Assembly: GCF_902167145.1 (NCBI RefSeq)
Contig: NC_050097.1
Coordinates: 140,765,982-140,829,981, forward strand
DNA length: 64,000 nucleotides
Source: Zea mays
Lineage: Eukaryota > Streptophyta > Magnoliopsida > Poales > Poaceae
Reading direction: 5' to 3'
Shown: positions 1 through 12,669 of the stretch, one piece after another
How positions within the stretch are numbered: the stretch's first letter is position 1
Layout of the letters: every line of letters starts with the position of its first letter
Notes under the pieces: generated by a model
Seen by the model: only the letters and a program-made list of their open reading frames with translations
Told to the model about the DNA's origin: nothing
Databases searched by the model: none
Position numbers and translations under genes: made by a program

Positions 1-71
1 AACACCTTCAGGGTTGCCTCTTATGAAGTTATCTTCGTCAGAGTAGGCGCCCACGTTGGCGAAGCTAGCCT

Positions 72-2573
72 TTATTTTCTCCATGCGCCCAAGGATTTTT
101 TAAAGCATCTTTCCTTGGACGAGCGAAGGTCTTCAACTATTTTTTCTAGATGGTTTTTCCAATATTCACTGATCTCTCGGTTAGCTTCTGCGAGACCACA
201 TTTTTCTTTAGCTTCTACCAACTGTTTTCGAAGGTCTTCGATTTCATTCTTTTGAATTTTAGCCTCAGTCTTGAAACTAGCTTCGTCTTCTTTCACTTTG
301 TTTACCAATGAAATCAAAATCTTGTCTTTCTCAAGACCTCCGTTTCTTAATTCAATTACCTCTGAACGAAGGTTGTTCAGAGCCATCGTATATCCTTCAT
401 CTTCAATGTTTTTCTGAGCCCTTAGCGCATTGTTAAGAATTAAGCCCTCCAAGAGGAGGACAGATTTAAGTATAAGCAAATAAAATATTTCGTTTTCAAA
501 ATACAAAATTAGCTTTTATACCTTTATGCTATTATACGCCAAGCTGTCAGCAAGCTCATCCTTTGATAATATTGAAAGGCCATCTTCCAACTTCGGGAAT
601 CCGACGCTTCTACCTATCTCCCAGCAGATGGATATCTCTTTATTATCCGGGAGACAGTACAAAAAATCTTCTTCCCCTCTGCCATTAAACACTAATGCCC
701 CCTTCGGATATTTCAATTTTTGGGCATAGTGTAGTGCTTCTAGCTTTTCTTCTTGAGAAAGTCCCTTTCCCGAAGCATGACGAATGATGTAATCAATGCT
801 TTCCTTTGAAGCTTCGGGAGCAAGAGTTTCAATCTTTTCACACGCAATTTGCTCTATCGCCTTTTCTTCAATTACGGTAGGCTCTGTTTTAGGGGGCACT
901 GAGGGCCCAGCTTCGGTTTCAGCCTGAATTGTTACAGCTTCGACTTTTGCCTGCTTCGTTTCAGTGTTGGGTTGCACTTTCGAAGCTTCGACAATTTTCC
1001 TTGAAGGAGTAGAACTCAAGGTTCTTGCTGTTTCCAACACAACATCTAGCACATTCGCCATCCTTCTCCTTTTAGGAGTTGCGACGGAGCTTTTTTGTAC
1101 CTTCGGCACTGTTGCCTCTGTTGAAGGGCTCAAAACCTCTGGCATTTTTGTTATTTCTTCAATTTTTGACCCTTCAGCCTTATCTTTGTCAGCCTTTGTT
1201 TCAACTAGTTCAACCGAAGGAACAGTTTCTTTGGAGCCGAGGAGCCCCCTTCGTTAAATTCAGGTATCACGGTCGGTTCGATGTAACACGGCCGATGAGT
1301 CAGAACCTTCAACTTTTTTCCCTTCGGCACAGGCTCATCGGGGGTGGCCGAAGTAGCAGCTTTCCTCTTTTTCCCCTGTCCACGCACCGGGTAGCGGTAG
1401 TCGGGGTAAACAAAGCCAATCGCGTCAAAAACTTTGTTCAGTCTCTTCTTTCCCCGACCTCCGAAGGCTATGGACAGTGCATTATCTTCTGCCTTGGAAT
1501 ATGCTCCAAGCAGTTCATCAATTGCAGCTTCGATACACTTCAGCCAATTATCATTAGATTCATCAAACTTATCTCCAAACCTGAACATATACTTCAGCCG
1601 GACCAAATCACCTTCGCTAGAGTTAGTGATAGTCTCATTCGGCATTTCCCAGCTTTCTACAAGCGGCCACACCCTGAAGGCTATATGTTCTTGAATTAAA
1701 TCCCTTGTCCCAATAAAGAGCAAACAGTGTTGAAGGCCCTCTGACACGCTTCGGCGGCGTCATCAATTTCAACCTTCGGCCTTCGGAGACCGAAGCGGGA
1801 CCAGATGGGGCGCATAATGACTTCCTTAATATCTTCTCTTGCTTTCAAATCATTTTCACATAAAACCATTCTTCCATCCAAGCTCCAGGCCATCTCTTCC
1901 GAAATGTTGGTACTGGGTGGCTTGCGTTGGGGCGGGCGATAAACCCATAACAACCGAAGTTGTTGTGGTACTGTTCTTTACACATGGCCTTTGTCTCATA
2001 TAGTAGTTCGTGCATATTGCAGAAGCACTTTGTGTTTGGTTCTAACCCTTGGCTCCTTACTGCCCAGACAAAAATACACATCCTTATTATGGCTTCGGGG
2101 GTGATCTGATGAAGGAAGATTTGGTACGTCTTCAACACTTCAACTACAAACCTACTCAAAGGGAACCGAAGCCCAGCCTTGAAGAAGCTTTGGAAAATCA
2201 CAACTTCATTCTCCTCAGGGGCAGGAACGTTGTTATATCCGCCAGCCCTCACAATAGACATATCCCGAAAGTACCTTCCCCTCATGTTTTCAAGATGACT
2301 CTGTTTGATGGTCGATTTTTCGAAGATTGAATGACTTGGCCTCCAGGGCCGATCCTCAGAATCTTCATCCCCACTTTCCACATCATAGCTATCGCTGTCA
2401 CCAGTATCTTCATACAAGCCCTCCAGTATCTCTTTAGTAATCTTCTCTGTATTTATTTTTGCCATCGACTCGACAAATCTAGCAATATAAGAATCCACAG
2501 TCTTCTTTTTCTCAAAAAGCTTCTCCTCTTCAGTCAGCTTCGTCTCGACAGCAACCTTCTTGTCTTGAGACAT
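72..2573 (-). pseudogene. Gag-like protein of the minus-strand element (putative gypsy type transposon domain), frameshifted
   Basis: The N-terminal part (2573 down to 1845, starting MSQDKKVAVE) has an acidic stretch followed by the region typical of the grass 'putative gypsy type transposon' domain (Pfam Transposase_28 type): a VVIFQSFFKAGLRFPL block, then WAVRSQG and a tryptophan-rich end. The same protein continues in other frames: near 1850 into 1953-1696, then near 1745 into 1747-1205. It goes on as a low-complexity Lys/Glu/Thr region (1145-516) and a coiled-coil rich tail (506-72). Residues overlap logically across the breaks, so I read this as one protein of roughly 800 residues with at least two frameshifts plus stops. 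Proteins of this kind are gag-like products of large grass gypsy elements. The exact function is not known to me. Confidence 0.65.
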
Positions 2574-2887
2574 TTTTTCTTCAGAAATGGTGAAAACACG
2601 TCTTTTAAACCGAAGCTCAAAGAGCTTGAAAAACTAGCAAGCGCTAGTGAGCAAGAGCTATAAAATTGAGAAAATAAAGCAAATGGCACAAACAGTGTAT
2701 CAAGTGCAGTCGGTGTAAGTTCCTATTTATACGCCCAGTGCGCTCCGAATTGGAGGGCCCTGTCTGTCATTGACTGTTGCTATTCTAGCAAAGGGAAGGT
2801 GTTTTTTTCGGACCTTCGGCTTAAGGCCTTCGTCCATGTCGCAGTATGAATTCGTTATCTTAACAAATTAATACTGCGAGCGGCTAT
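2574..2887 (-). other. Leader between 5' LTR and gag-like ORF
   Basis: This is 314 bp of untranslated leader of the minus-strand element, between LTR end and start codon. No primer binding site for initiator Met tRNA is recognisable next to the LTR. No other feature is seen. Confidence 0.5.
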
Positions 2888-3558
2888 TGTTGGGGGCCTT
2901 CGTCTTCCGAAGGTCCTCAAAAACATGATTTAACAATGTCTTCCAAGTGTGACATATGAACAGGTACCTTCGGACTCGGGTTAAAAGCATATACAATGAG
3001 AAGAGCATGGTCGTGACAAAGGCTGGTGTCGCTCCGAAGCTACGCGCAAGGGAGCTTCGACTTAATGGCGGAAAAAGGAACCGACTTAAAGGGGAAAAGG
3101 CTATATAGTCCCCATTACGTTGTCTATAAGTCAATAGTAAATATGAAGGGCATGAATGTAATTTCACACAGGTTGCGTCCTGCGCCTATAAATAGATGAA
3201 CAGTACCCCTGTACTGTTCACGCTGAATTGTACTCATTTGTGCATCACACTTGTACTTTTACCTTCTATCAAGCCGAAGGTACATTTGTAATTCAATATT
3301 GTTTCTATCTTTCCATGATAATATAATGAGAATGAATTAATAATGTTATATGATTGTTTATGTTGTCTCTTATATTTCATATGCTTCTTCTTTTATTAAC
3401 ATATACCACGATGAACGAAGGTATGTCCTTCATGACCTTCGTGTGAAGATCATTATATCCTAAGGGAAATAATGGTTCGAAGGACGAAGGGCATTAACAT
3501 TTAACATTTTGTGTTGCCTTGTTCTTAATTCATAGCATTCTAGAACAAGTCCCCAACA
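2888..3558 (-). repeat. 5' LTR of the minus-strand element (671 bp)
   Basis: On the plus strand it reads TGTTGGGGGCC at 2888 and ends CCCCAACA at 3558, giving canonical TG/CA ends. Read on the element's own strand it starts TGTTGGGGACTTGTTCT, as does the solo LTR at 28917. A TATTTATA motif on the element strand (3187-3194) sits in the same context in both copies (TTTATAGGC followed by a CAGGAC block) and is a plausible promoter. The sequence just inside the LTR (2870-2887) does not match the common initiator-Met primer binding site. Confidence 0.85.
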
Positions 3559-3721
3559 CGTTCTTTCTAGCATGCATGCATTATAAAATATGAAGAAATT
3601 AGAACCTAAGGAAAAGCGCATCTAATCATGAATTTATCAGACAGTGCTAATAATGAATAATGAAATGGGTTGAAGTAGGCAAATCTAAATTAACCCACCC
3701 CCTTTTAATCAACCCGGGCAC

Positions 3722-4648
3722 ATGTTTTTCCTTTCCACTACCATAACGTTTACGTCTAACCCTCTTTCACAGATGACTTCACCCACCCCTATCAATGGAG
3801 GAGACACTTGTTTCAGTTCTGACTACCTTTTCCACGAGGGCTTTCCCTCCATCTTGTGGGAGGTGCTCTGCTCAATCGGTTACCGTACACCCCCTCTGTA
3901 TACGGTGCAGCTATACGAGGAGCATCAGGTGCCACGTTGCAGGGTTTGGTTGACTCTGGAGGCTCACCCTCTGCAGCCGGGTTGGCATTCCCTTGACTCT
4001 GAGACTATTGGGTTCAAGGCGGACGACACCACCGAGGCCGCAGCTATGAAGACCCTGACGACCTTCTGCGGATACCATCCCTTGGAGATGGTAATGCACC
4101 CACTAGGACTCTTCCTCGCTGAGAAGGGGGATGACCCCATGTGGTGCAACAGAGTGAGCCATGCAAAAGACGTGTGGGCCTTGCATCCCGACCAAGTTGG
4201 GAGGATCGCCGTTCAGTGTATGTGCGCACTGTATTGCCTACAGGCCCTGCAGAGCGACGCCATCACACACCTCACTAACCCTGCTCAGACCACTAAGCTC
4301 ACCCTCGATAGTCGAGAGGACTTCGTGGTCGACTTGTCTTCAGAATTGGTGGAGAAGGACCTACAGGTGGAACAGTTAAGCCAGCGCACCGCGACCTTAG
4401 AGCAGCAGATGGAAATCCAAGATAACACTATCGATATCCTGGAAATCCAGCTCCACGATGTGCACAAGGAACTTGAGGAAGCCAACGACCACCTGGAGAT
4501 GCACCACCAGGACATGGAGGCAAACGAGGCAGGAAGCGAGGGAGAGGAGGCTCCCGAGGAACTAGAGCCAGCTCCCGGTCAAAATGCGACTCTCTCCGGG
4601 ATGCCCCCTTCACCCGCATCCAGCGTTGCCTCTACCACTCAGGGTTGA
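3722..4648 (+). CDS. Extra ORF upstream of gag (ORF0-like), intact, 308 aa
   Basis: This is an uninterrupted ORF upstream of gag in the plus-strand chromovirus. The start could be the Met at 3722 or the one at 3773, which follows a CTTTCACAG sequence. The first half is hydrophobic/aromatic with several Trp and Cys and resembles no enzyme I recognise. The region from about residue 200 to 265 is a strong coiled coil (LVEKDLQVEQLSQR, LEQQMEIQDN, LEIQLHDVHKELEE), followed by an acidic tail. Some rice relatives (RIRE3/RIRE8 type) are described as having an orf0 ahead of gag, and this fits that position. Its function is unknown. It is odd that this frame is open while the downstream gag-pol frame is heavily damaged. 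Confidence 0.6.
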   Translation: MFFLSTTITFTSNPLSQMTSPTPINGGDTCFSSDYLFHEGFPSILWEVLCSIGYRTPPLYTVQLYEEHQVPRCRVWLTLEAHPLQPGWHSLDSETIGFKADDTTEAAAMKTLTTFCGYHPLEMVMHPLGLFLAEKGDDPMWCNRVSHAKDVWALHPDQVGRIAVQCMCALYCLQALQSDAITHLTNPAQTTKLTLDSREDFVVDLSSELVEKDLQVEQLSQRTATLEQQMEIQDNTIDILEIQLHDVHKELEEANDHLEMHHQDMEANEAGSEGEEAPEELEPAPGQNATLSGMPPSPASSVASTTQG

Positions 4649-4901
4649 TGGGTTAGTTTGACATATTAGGAGGATAGGAACCGACGCGAGCTTAGTTGGC
4701 ATCAGATTTTGGACTAGGCTTATGGCTAAATTCCCCTAAAAATGTCGTAACCCAGGGAAAACTTTTATGAGTAATGAAATGAATACAACATGTTATTCTC
4801 GTTTGGATTCCGTACTATTTTATTTCATTTTCTCTCATAATATAAAGGATTCTGCTGGAACCATGACTCGAGATAACAATGGCGAAAATTTCTGTTTTCA
4901 G

Positions 4902-5980
4902 ATGGCATCTAGGCAGCGTCACGGGCAGAACGAGCAGGTTCCCCTGCCACCTCCTCCAGCTCCCATGGTGCAGGAGCTAATGGCTCAGCAGAATGAGATT
5001 CAGCGACAGCTATTGTAGCGCTAGCCCCACCCTCAGCAGTATGGTAGAGGCCAGCCGCAACATCCTCCGGCCGTGGCAACCTATAAAGAGTTCCTAAGCA
5101 CGTAGCCACCCCTGTTCACCAAGGCAGAGGATCCACTAGACACCGACATGTGGCTAAGAGTTGTGGAGTCAAAGTTCCCACTCCTCATGGGAGCTTGCCC
5201 TGACGACACTAAGACTTGCTTCACCACACAGCAGCTTTGTGGACCTGCTAGGACATGGTGGGACCATTTCCATGCCATGTTACCCGCTGACCATGAGGTG
5301 ACATGGGAGGAGTTCAAGACGGCTTTCAGGGGACACCATATTCCAACAGGGATTCTGGACTGCAAGCTCAATGAGTTCTTGGCTTTGACTCAAGGGACCT
5401 GCACTGTGTTGCAGTTTTCCCAGGCCTTCAACGACCTGTGCCAGTATGCAGGTTACCATGTAGATTCAGATGAGAAGAAGAGAGATCGTTTCCGCAGACG
5501 TTTAAACACCAAGCTTCGTGAGCGCCTCAACACTATTTGGGCTGACAGCTTCAATGAATTGGTCAACCTTGCCATATCATAGGAAGACTATATTGTAGCT
5601 CACCGAGCAGAGAAGAATAGAAAGGCACCAATGTCAGGACCCTCAGCTCCACCCGAGAGATTCCGGATTGTCTCCAACAGTCAGAGCAGAGGATTCCAGC
5701 AGCAGACAAAAAGATGGGTTATTAGGCCGCCTCAGCAGCAACAGCAAGCACCCAACCGTTACCCCACTGCGCTCCCGCTCCAAGGAACAATCAACAGCAG
5801 CAGTTCCGCCAAGGGAATGGAAAAAAGTGCTTCACGTGTGGCAATGTGGGCCACTATGCCAAGAATTGCTCACGGAATCAGCCAAGGCAGATACCAGCAC
5901 CAGACCAAAACAAAGGGAGGAAGCAAAAAGTGCAAGTCAGACAAGGGAAGCTCAACTTCACTACTTTGGAGGAGCTACCT
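4902..5980 (+). pseudogene. Gag of the plus-strand chromovirus, broken
   Basis: The probable start is the ATG at 4902, directly after TTTTCAG, beginning MASRQRHGQN. In-frame stops follow at about 5016-5030, 5103 and 5580. The core (5148-5580) contains the retrotransposon gag signature WWDHFHAM, then EEFKTAFRGHHIP and the RERLNTIWADSFNELV region. A CCHC zinc knuckle, KCFTCGNVGHYAKNC, is encoded near 5825-5870 in a shifted frame (frame change near 5800). Gag forms the virus-like particle and the knuckle packages RNA. Several stops look like CAG to TAG changes. Confidence 0.8.
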
Positions 5981-5993
5981 GAAGGAGCACCTA

Positions 5994-8900
5994 TCATGAC
6001 TGGTACATTTTCAGTTTTTAATCAACCTGCATTGATTCTATTTGACTCTGGTGCATAATATAGCTTCATTATCCAGAAGTTCAGCGTTAAATGTCAACTG
6101 CCTTTCTATCATACCCAAGAGTCTTTCATGATAACAATGCCTGGGGGCAAAATTGCAACAAACCAATTAAATCGAAACGTGCCTATCTCACTGGGAAGTA
6201 AAATCTTCAAAACCACACTCCTGATTTTGGGATTAGAGGGCACAGACATCATCCTCGGAGCTGACTGGATGACTCAACACCGGGTGGTGTTGGATGTAGC
6301 TGCTAGAGCTCAGGAAATCCGTTCTCCTACCTTCGGAGACCTTACGTTGTACCTGCCCAGCCAAGAGACCGCCCGATCATGTGCTTTTTCCATTATAGAA
6401 CTACCCTTGAAGAAAATTCAGTGGTCTGTGAGTATGCAGATGTTTTTCCTGATGAGTTGCCAGGAATGCCACCAGATCAGGATATCGAATTTGCCATCAA
6501 ATTGCAACCGGAAACGACACTTATCTCCAAGAGGCCCTACCGAATGCCACCCGCCGAGTTGGCAGAATTGAAGAAACAACTGCAAGAATTGTTGGACAAA
6601 GGTTTCATCCACCCAAGTACTTCACCTTGGGGATGTCCAGCCTTGTTCGTGAAGAAGAAGGATGAAAGTTTGAGATTGTGTATAAATTACCGCCCACTCA
6701 ATGCGGTGACTATCAAAAACAAGTATCCTTTGCCTCGTATTGATGTTCTTTTCGATCAATTGGTCGGAGCCAAGGTGTTTTCCAAAATAGATCTTCGCTC
6801 CGGCTATCATCAGATTAAGATACAGGCAAGTGGTATTCCAAAGACTGCCTTCTGAACCATATATGGGTTGTATGAGTACGTGGTGATGTCGTTTGGGTTG
6901 ACAAATGCACTCGCATACTTCATGTATCTGATGAATTTAGTCTTCATGCCTGAACTGGACAAATTTGTGGTGGTTTTCATCGATGATATCTTGGTGTACT
7001 GAAGGAACAAAGAAGAGCATGCCGGCCATTTGCATGTAGTGCTCCAACGTCTAAGAGAACACCGCCTTTATGCCAAATTGTCAAAATGTGATTTCTGGCT
7101 AAAGGAAATTAAATTATTGGGTCACACTATCTCTCAAGATGGCATATCTGTTGATCCGGATAAGGTGCAAGAGGAGATGAATTGGAAGCCACCCGTGACT
7201 GTTTGTAAGATTCAGAGTTTTCTGGGATTGGTCGGGTATTATCGACGATTTATTCCAGATTTCTCTCGAATTATGAAGCCCATGACAGAATTGTTGAAGA
7301 AGGGAGCAAAATTCGAATGGGGTCAGAAATGTGAAGATGCCTTTGACACCTTGAGGCAACATCTGACCACAACACCTGTGTTAGCGCAACATAACAACAA
7401 CAAGCCGTTTGATGTATATTGTGATGCCTCTAGCTCTAGACTAGGTTGTGTTTTGATGCAGGACAACCGAGTCATTGCCTATGCATCGAGAGGACTTAGA
7501 CCTCATGAGCAAAATTACCCTACTCATGACTTAGAGTTGGCAGTTGTGGTTCATGCATTGAAAATGTGGAGGCACTACTTGATGGGAACCCAGTACAACA
7601 TCTATACAAATCACAAGAGCCTCAAGTACATCTTTACTCAGGCTGATCTCAACATGAGGCAGAGAAGATGGCTAGAATTGATCAAGGACTACGACTTGGA
7701 AGTGCATTACCACCCGTGGAAAGCTAATGTGGTAGCAGATGCCCTAAGTCGAAAGTCACAATGCAACTGTATGGTGATGGATTCTCACATCAATGCCCTA
7801 TGTGACGATTTGGATAAGATGAGGATCGAAGTGATTACTTCTGGTACCTTATCTCACATCTCCATCGAGCCAACCTTGCTGGACCAGATTGTTATGGCCC
7901 AACTCAGCGACAAGGGAGTACGAATCATCAAATAAAATCATAATCAGAAAGTGGAGAAGTATAAGTGCTTTTGCCAAGACAGCAAGAGGATATTGTGGTT
8001 TGAAGACAGATTGGTGGTTCCTAAAAATAGCGACCTTAAGAAGAAAATCTTGGATGAGGCTCATCTCTCCAAATTCTCCATGCATCCAGGAAGCACCAAG
8101 ATGTACCATGATCTGAAGCCCCTATATTGGTGGACCAGAATGAAGAGGGAGATAGCCCAGTATGTATCGGAATGTGACACCTGTCAGAGGATAAAGTCAA
8201 GCCACTTAAAATCAGCTGGTGCCTTGCAACCCCTACCAATACCTTCATGAAAATGGGATGACATCGGCATGGATTTCATTGTGGGTCTGCCCAACACCTC
8301 TCGACATCATGATTCAATCTGGGTCATTGTGGACCGATTGACAAAAGTGGCACATTTTCTTCCAGTGCACACCACCGATAAGGCTCATAATTATGCAGAG
8401 TTGTACATTAACCGAACTGTGTGTTTGCATGGATTACCCCGGACAATTGTCTTTGACCGAGGAGCTTAATTCATAGCTAGATTTTGGGAGCAATGGCAAG
8501 AGTCTTTGGGAACCAAGCTAATAAGAAGTTCAGCTTACCACCCCCAGACTGATGGTCAGACCGAAAGGGTAAATCAGATTCTTGAAGATATGCTAAGGGC
8601 TTGTGCTATCGATTACGACAAGAACTGGGATAAGTACCTCTCTTTGGCAGAGTTTGCTTATAACAACAATTATCAGTCCAGTCTGAAGATGGTACCTTTT
8701 GAAGCCTTATATGGAAGAAGGTGTCGAACACCCCTCAACTGGTCATAGCCTGGCGAAAGAGAAATCTTTGGGCCTGACCTAGTGTCGGAAGCCAAAAGAA
8801 AAGTCAAGCTAATCAGGAAGAACCTAGAAGCTGCTCAGGCCAGGAAAAAGAGTTACCATGATAAGAGAAGGAAACCCCTCCAGTTTGAAGTGGGAGATTT

Positions 8901-9323
8901 GTGTATCTGAAAGTATCGCCCACAAAAGGAGTGCAAAGGTTTGGGATCAAAGGCAAGTTAGCCCCTCGCTACATCGGGCCTTATGAGATCATAGAAGCAT
9001 GTGGACCCATGGCATACAAGTTGAAGCTACCTCCAAACATGTCTGCCATCCACAATGTGTTCCATGTATCCCAATTGAAGAAATGTATTCGAATACCAAC
9101 CAAGGTCGTAGTAGAACCAGATGTGGAGATAGAGCCAGATCTATCATACCAGGAGCACCCCTCCAAGGTTCTGGATTGCAAGGAAAGATCAACTCGTGCG
9201 TGGTCGATCAAAATGTATAAGATCCAGTCGAGCAACCATTCGGAGGAAGAGGCTACCTGGGAGACTAAGGAATTTCTACGCGCAAACTACCCCGATTATC
9301 TACCTAAGGAAATTGGTACGTAA
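5994..9323 (+). pseudogene. Pol of the plus-strand chromovirus: PR, RT, RNase H, INT and chromodomain-like tail, broken
   Basis: The protease core LILFDSGA is at about 6033-6055, followed directly by a stop. RT runs about 6440-7000 with [11 protein letters not shown], then the active-site box [10 protein letters not shown] at about 6970-7000. RNase H carries FDVYCDASSSRLGCVL at about 7410 and ends VVADALSRKSQ. Integrase has the zinc-binding HHCC region (HPGSTKMYHDL ... CDTCQR) at about 8080-8190, the core GMDFIVGLP, and AYHPQTDGQTERVN at about 8535. The C-terminus (EEEATWETKEFLR) matches the chromodomain of chromoviruses, used to target heterochromatin. Frame changes occur near 5800, 6390 and 8890. 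Stops at about 6853, 7001, 7932, 8248, 8467 and 8746 break the frame; most fit single C-to-T or G-to-A changes. Confidence 0.88.
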
Positions 9324-9573
9324 CCGTAACCCAGCCCCCTGCCCTTTGAATCCAATTATAAGAAAGATGGTCTAAACATAACCCAAGTTAAGCTATGAAA
9401 CAAAAACAAAAAGGACTTCCTTCTGAAGTTGCAAAGAGGATGACATTCGAGGAGCAGGTTTCTAAAGAACCTTAATAAACAAACCCACACCATGAAAACA
9501 AGTGTAACCTTCTCTTCACCCCTGGAGGATCCCAACCCGAATCTCGGGACGAGATTCCTTTAAGGGGGAAGGC
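9324..9573 (+). other. 3' untranslated region and polypurine tract of the chromovirus
   Basis: Non-coding stretch between the pol stop and the 3' LTR. It ends with the sequence CGGGACGAGATTC and a polypurine run AAGGGGGAAGG (9562-9572), the plus-strand primer for reverse transcription. The LARD element has an equivalent block before its own 3' LTR at about 20150-20182. Confidence 0.75.
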
Positions 9574-10442
9574 TCTAACACCCAGGTGTTACCTAAGGTT
9601 TCTTCTCAGTACCCAATTGGTGACCATTATCATGCAAATCAAATTGAGCAAAAGACACCCAAATTTAGGAGAAAGGGTTTAATTAAATCTTTTTCATCTC
9701 AAGGATCATACCTTAACACATGGCATGCACCTCAAAGTGAGAAAAACGCACAAAACCTAAAATAACCCTAAGTAAGCCATTTAAGTGCAAAAGAGAAAAT
9801 TTGTAGAAAGATTATGAAAAACATAAAATCATGATGAGTACCAAATAACAAAGTTATAGTACATTAAATAAACTACAAAATGTAGTAAGGAAGTTTTGTC
9901 AAACGAGTTTTGCAAAATCCCCAAAATAACCCCTCAAGTGGAAACTCAATGGGAAATTCAGAAAATTCAGAATCTGAATTTTGACCTCTTCTTAAAGTTC
10001 AGTCGTGTTCTCTGTTTTCCAAAACTCAAATCCATAAAGACCAAATACCAAATTGGCTCTAAATTACCTTAGGCACATTCTGGAAAAGTTTGGAGGAAAA
10101 TCTCAGCCGTTTGACATTGTTTGACATGGTTTTGCCTCAGGACGCAGCAGTGAGACACTAGCAACTTGATGACACGACAACTCACTATACACGACCGAAA
10201 ACCCCTCGTCTCCCACACATAAACAACAAAGCTTACATCAGGGAACAAATCTTACACAGTGATCTTGCCCAAATTCACGAAGATATGAAGCCTATCGGCG
10301 TTAGAACAGGAGCAGAAGCAATGTTCCACGTGCTCGACCGCGGCTGACGCGCTGGTGCACGGCAGCCCGCACGCCCGCGCCGAGCCGTGCGTGCCCGTGC
10401 GCCCACGCTGATCCACACCCGACCATGCACCATGCCTGCGCC

Positions 10443-10449
10443 TATAAAG
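10443..10449 (+). promoter_or_regulatory. TATA box of the chromovirus LTR
   Basis: TATAAAG in the context GCGCCTATAAAGCC, followed by GC-rich sequence. It is placed like the TATA boxes of the other long LTRs in this window and probably marks the U3/R boundary region. Confidence 0.55.
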
Positions 10450-12669
10450 CCACCCCGGACGCGCAACACTGCCATCCGCACCTCGCCTGACTTCCCAGAA
10501 CTAGCTCTTAGCTTCAACGAGCTCTATGCCGCCCGCCCGAGCCACTTGAGCACCGGCCACCGCGGCCAGCCATCTCCGTAGGCACCTAGCCTCACCCGAG
10601 CCCCTGGATAGCTTCACTGTGGTGTCGTGAAGCTTTTCAAAGCAAGAACCGAGACCTTGCCTCATCGGAGCAGCAGGATCACCCTTGCTGGACTTTGGCA
10701 GCCCGCCGCCGCGCGTAGACCGGGCTACCAGGTACACCATTGTCAAATTGCTTGCGCCTACGACTTCCCTGACCTCCTGTAAAGCTCCCAATCTCACTGG
10801 ATTGAGTTATTCCGTCGTGGTTAGGTCGGGTTCCTCGCCGCCGACGAACTTCCCAGCCTATGCACGAGGACCGACCAACTCCGGCCATCTTCGACGCTAG
10901 CCTGTACCTCGACATGACCGCCGTAACCTCCCCGACCTCCCTGTACACTTCGCCGGAGCTATCTCGCTGTCGGTAAGCCCCGCCGCCCTTTTCTCCACCA
11001 CGGATACTGTTCCAATAGGGGAAGGACAACGTGTTAGATTTAGGGTTACCCAAGGGGGTTTCTGCATTGTCAGAGACTTGGTAGAATAGTAACCCGAGGA
11101 CCTATTTGTAATGGAAGCAGGAAAAGTATACCAGGGACCCTAGCGCAAAGTGGATTTTCCTTTTCGATTTTGAAATCCAATTATTTAAATCTGCATCAAA
11201 CTAGTTAAATGAATAACTTGAAGAATACTCATCCAAATTTAGTCAAACAAATTTTGTTAGGCTCTGTGATTTGTGCACTATCAAACAAAAATAGTAAACC
11301 TCATGTCATCTGTACTCATTTTTAGAGTTTGAAATTAAATTAGGAAATTACCCAAACCTTATTAATACAGAGAAAAATAGAAATACTTCTATACTGGACT
11401 GGAGAAAATTTATAGAAGTACTTACCAAGCATATACACTGTTTAAAAATAATGAACACCCCAGTAGACAAGATTAAACCAGAGATATCCATTAAAGGCTA
11501 TTTCTGCCCAAACCTTGGAAAATAAAAAAGGTGATAGAAAATACAAACCAGAGAATGACCATATTTTCCTAGTTTTCCTCAGTTATATAGAACCTAGGAA
11601 AAATGTATGGAACCCTAGTCTAGTGCTAATCTAAGTTTATTATTTTATTAGGCATTAAGAAATCAAGAAAAGCCATGATTAAAAATATAAGGGCAAAAAC
11701 AATAATGGCAAGAAAATTTTTTTAGACCACTAACTACTAGTATACCACTACAAAAATGATAAACACCCCAAACTGTCACAGTAAGCAAGATAAACAAATA
11801 GAACTTGGATTTAGCTAATACTTCAAATAAATCCAAATAAAGGCTAAAACTGTGAAACAGTGAGCAAACTAATTTTTACCCAACTACTTATGATGTAAAC
11901 TACCAGAGAAAATATGAAACTAAGATAAAAATATGATGTGATACACCTCACCCCTACCCCATGAAAAAGACCATATATTCCAAGAAATTCTACCACCCCT
12001 TCTCTTTGAGCAAAATTAGCCAACTTCTAGAATTATTGCTCTTGCGTAAAGAAGAAGATAGAAAAATTAGGAAATCTGTTGTTTGATATTTTTCAAGTAT
12101 AGTACTAGTAGAAGGCACCACTAGGCCCTGAAACTTTAGAAAATCACAATAAATTAACCAATAAGTTTCATTGGCTAAAATTTGGTACAAAGTCTTATTA
12201 TTACCCCTAGATGCCAGCAAAAATAAACTTTAGGGAAAAACCCACTGTGAGAAGAGAGTTGTAGTTCAAAGCACCCCGTCCGCCCTAAAATTTAATATTT
12301 TTGTACAGAGAAAACCATTATCATTTTAAGCCTAAATTTTTAATACCGAGCTATGTAAACCAGTGAGAAGCCACTGTAATTTGTACAGAAGTTTTGGAAA
12401 TTTTTAGAACTATGTTGTAGTTCAAAACTACTCTAAGAAGCATAAACAACAAGTACTAAGTTAAGTCATAAATGCTTCAGCCAAGGACCTTATTTTATCA
12501 TCACTAAAACATAGAGGGATTGTTAAGTACAACCTTAATCCAACTTCCTAGATTGACCACCCTACTTCTAATTGCCATGTATACCCCAAGAACCTTAATT
12601 AAGGGAGCTAAGACCTGGCCTGCTAACTTGGGCACTTCACCTCACATTTCACATATTTAATTTACATAC

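Larger units (their letters stand above)
1..3558 (-). mobile_element. 5' part of a minus-strand LTR retrotransposon (CCTTCG-rich LTR family), truncated by the window
   Basis: Read on the minus strand this is an LTR (3558 down to 2888), a leader, and a long gag-like protein region that runs to the window edge. The LTR termini are perfect TGTTGGGG...CCCCCAACA. The sequence is full of CCTTCG/CGAAGG motifs. The solo LTR at 28917-29528 starts with nearly the same sequence and belongs to the same family. The pol region and the second LTR must lie left of the window. The element sits in the 5' part of the plus-strand chromovirus that follows, so it is the younger of the two. No target-site duplication can be checked. 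The family name is not certain. Confidence 0.85.

Noticed and set aside
1079..1699. Plus-strand 206-codon frame at the left edge
   Set aside because: It is the antisense of the gag-like protein, whose minus-strand frames carry the recognisable domain.
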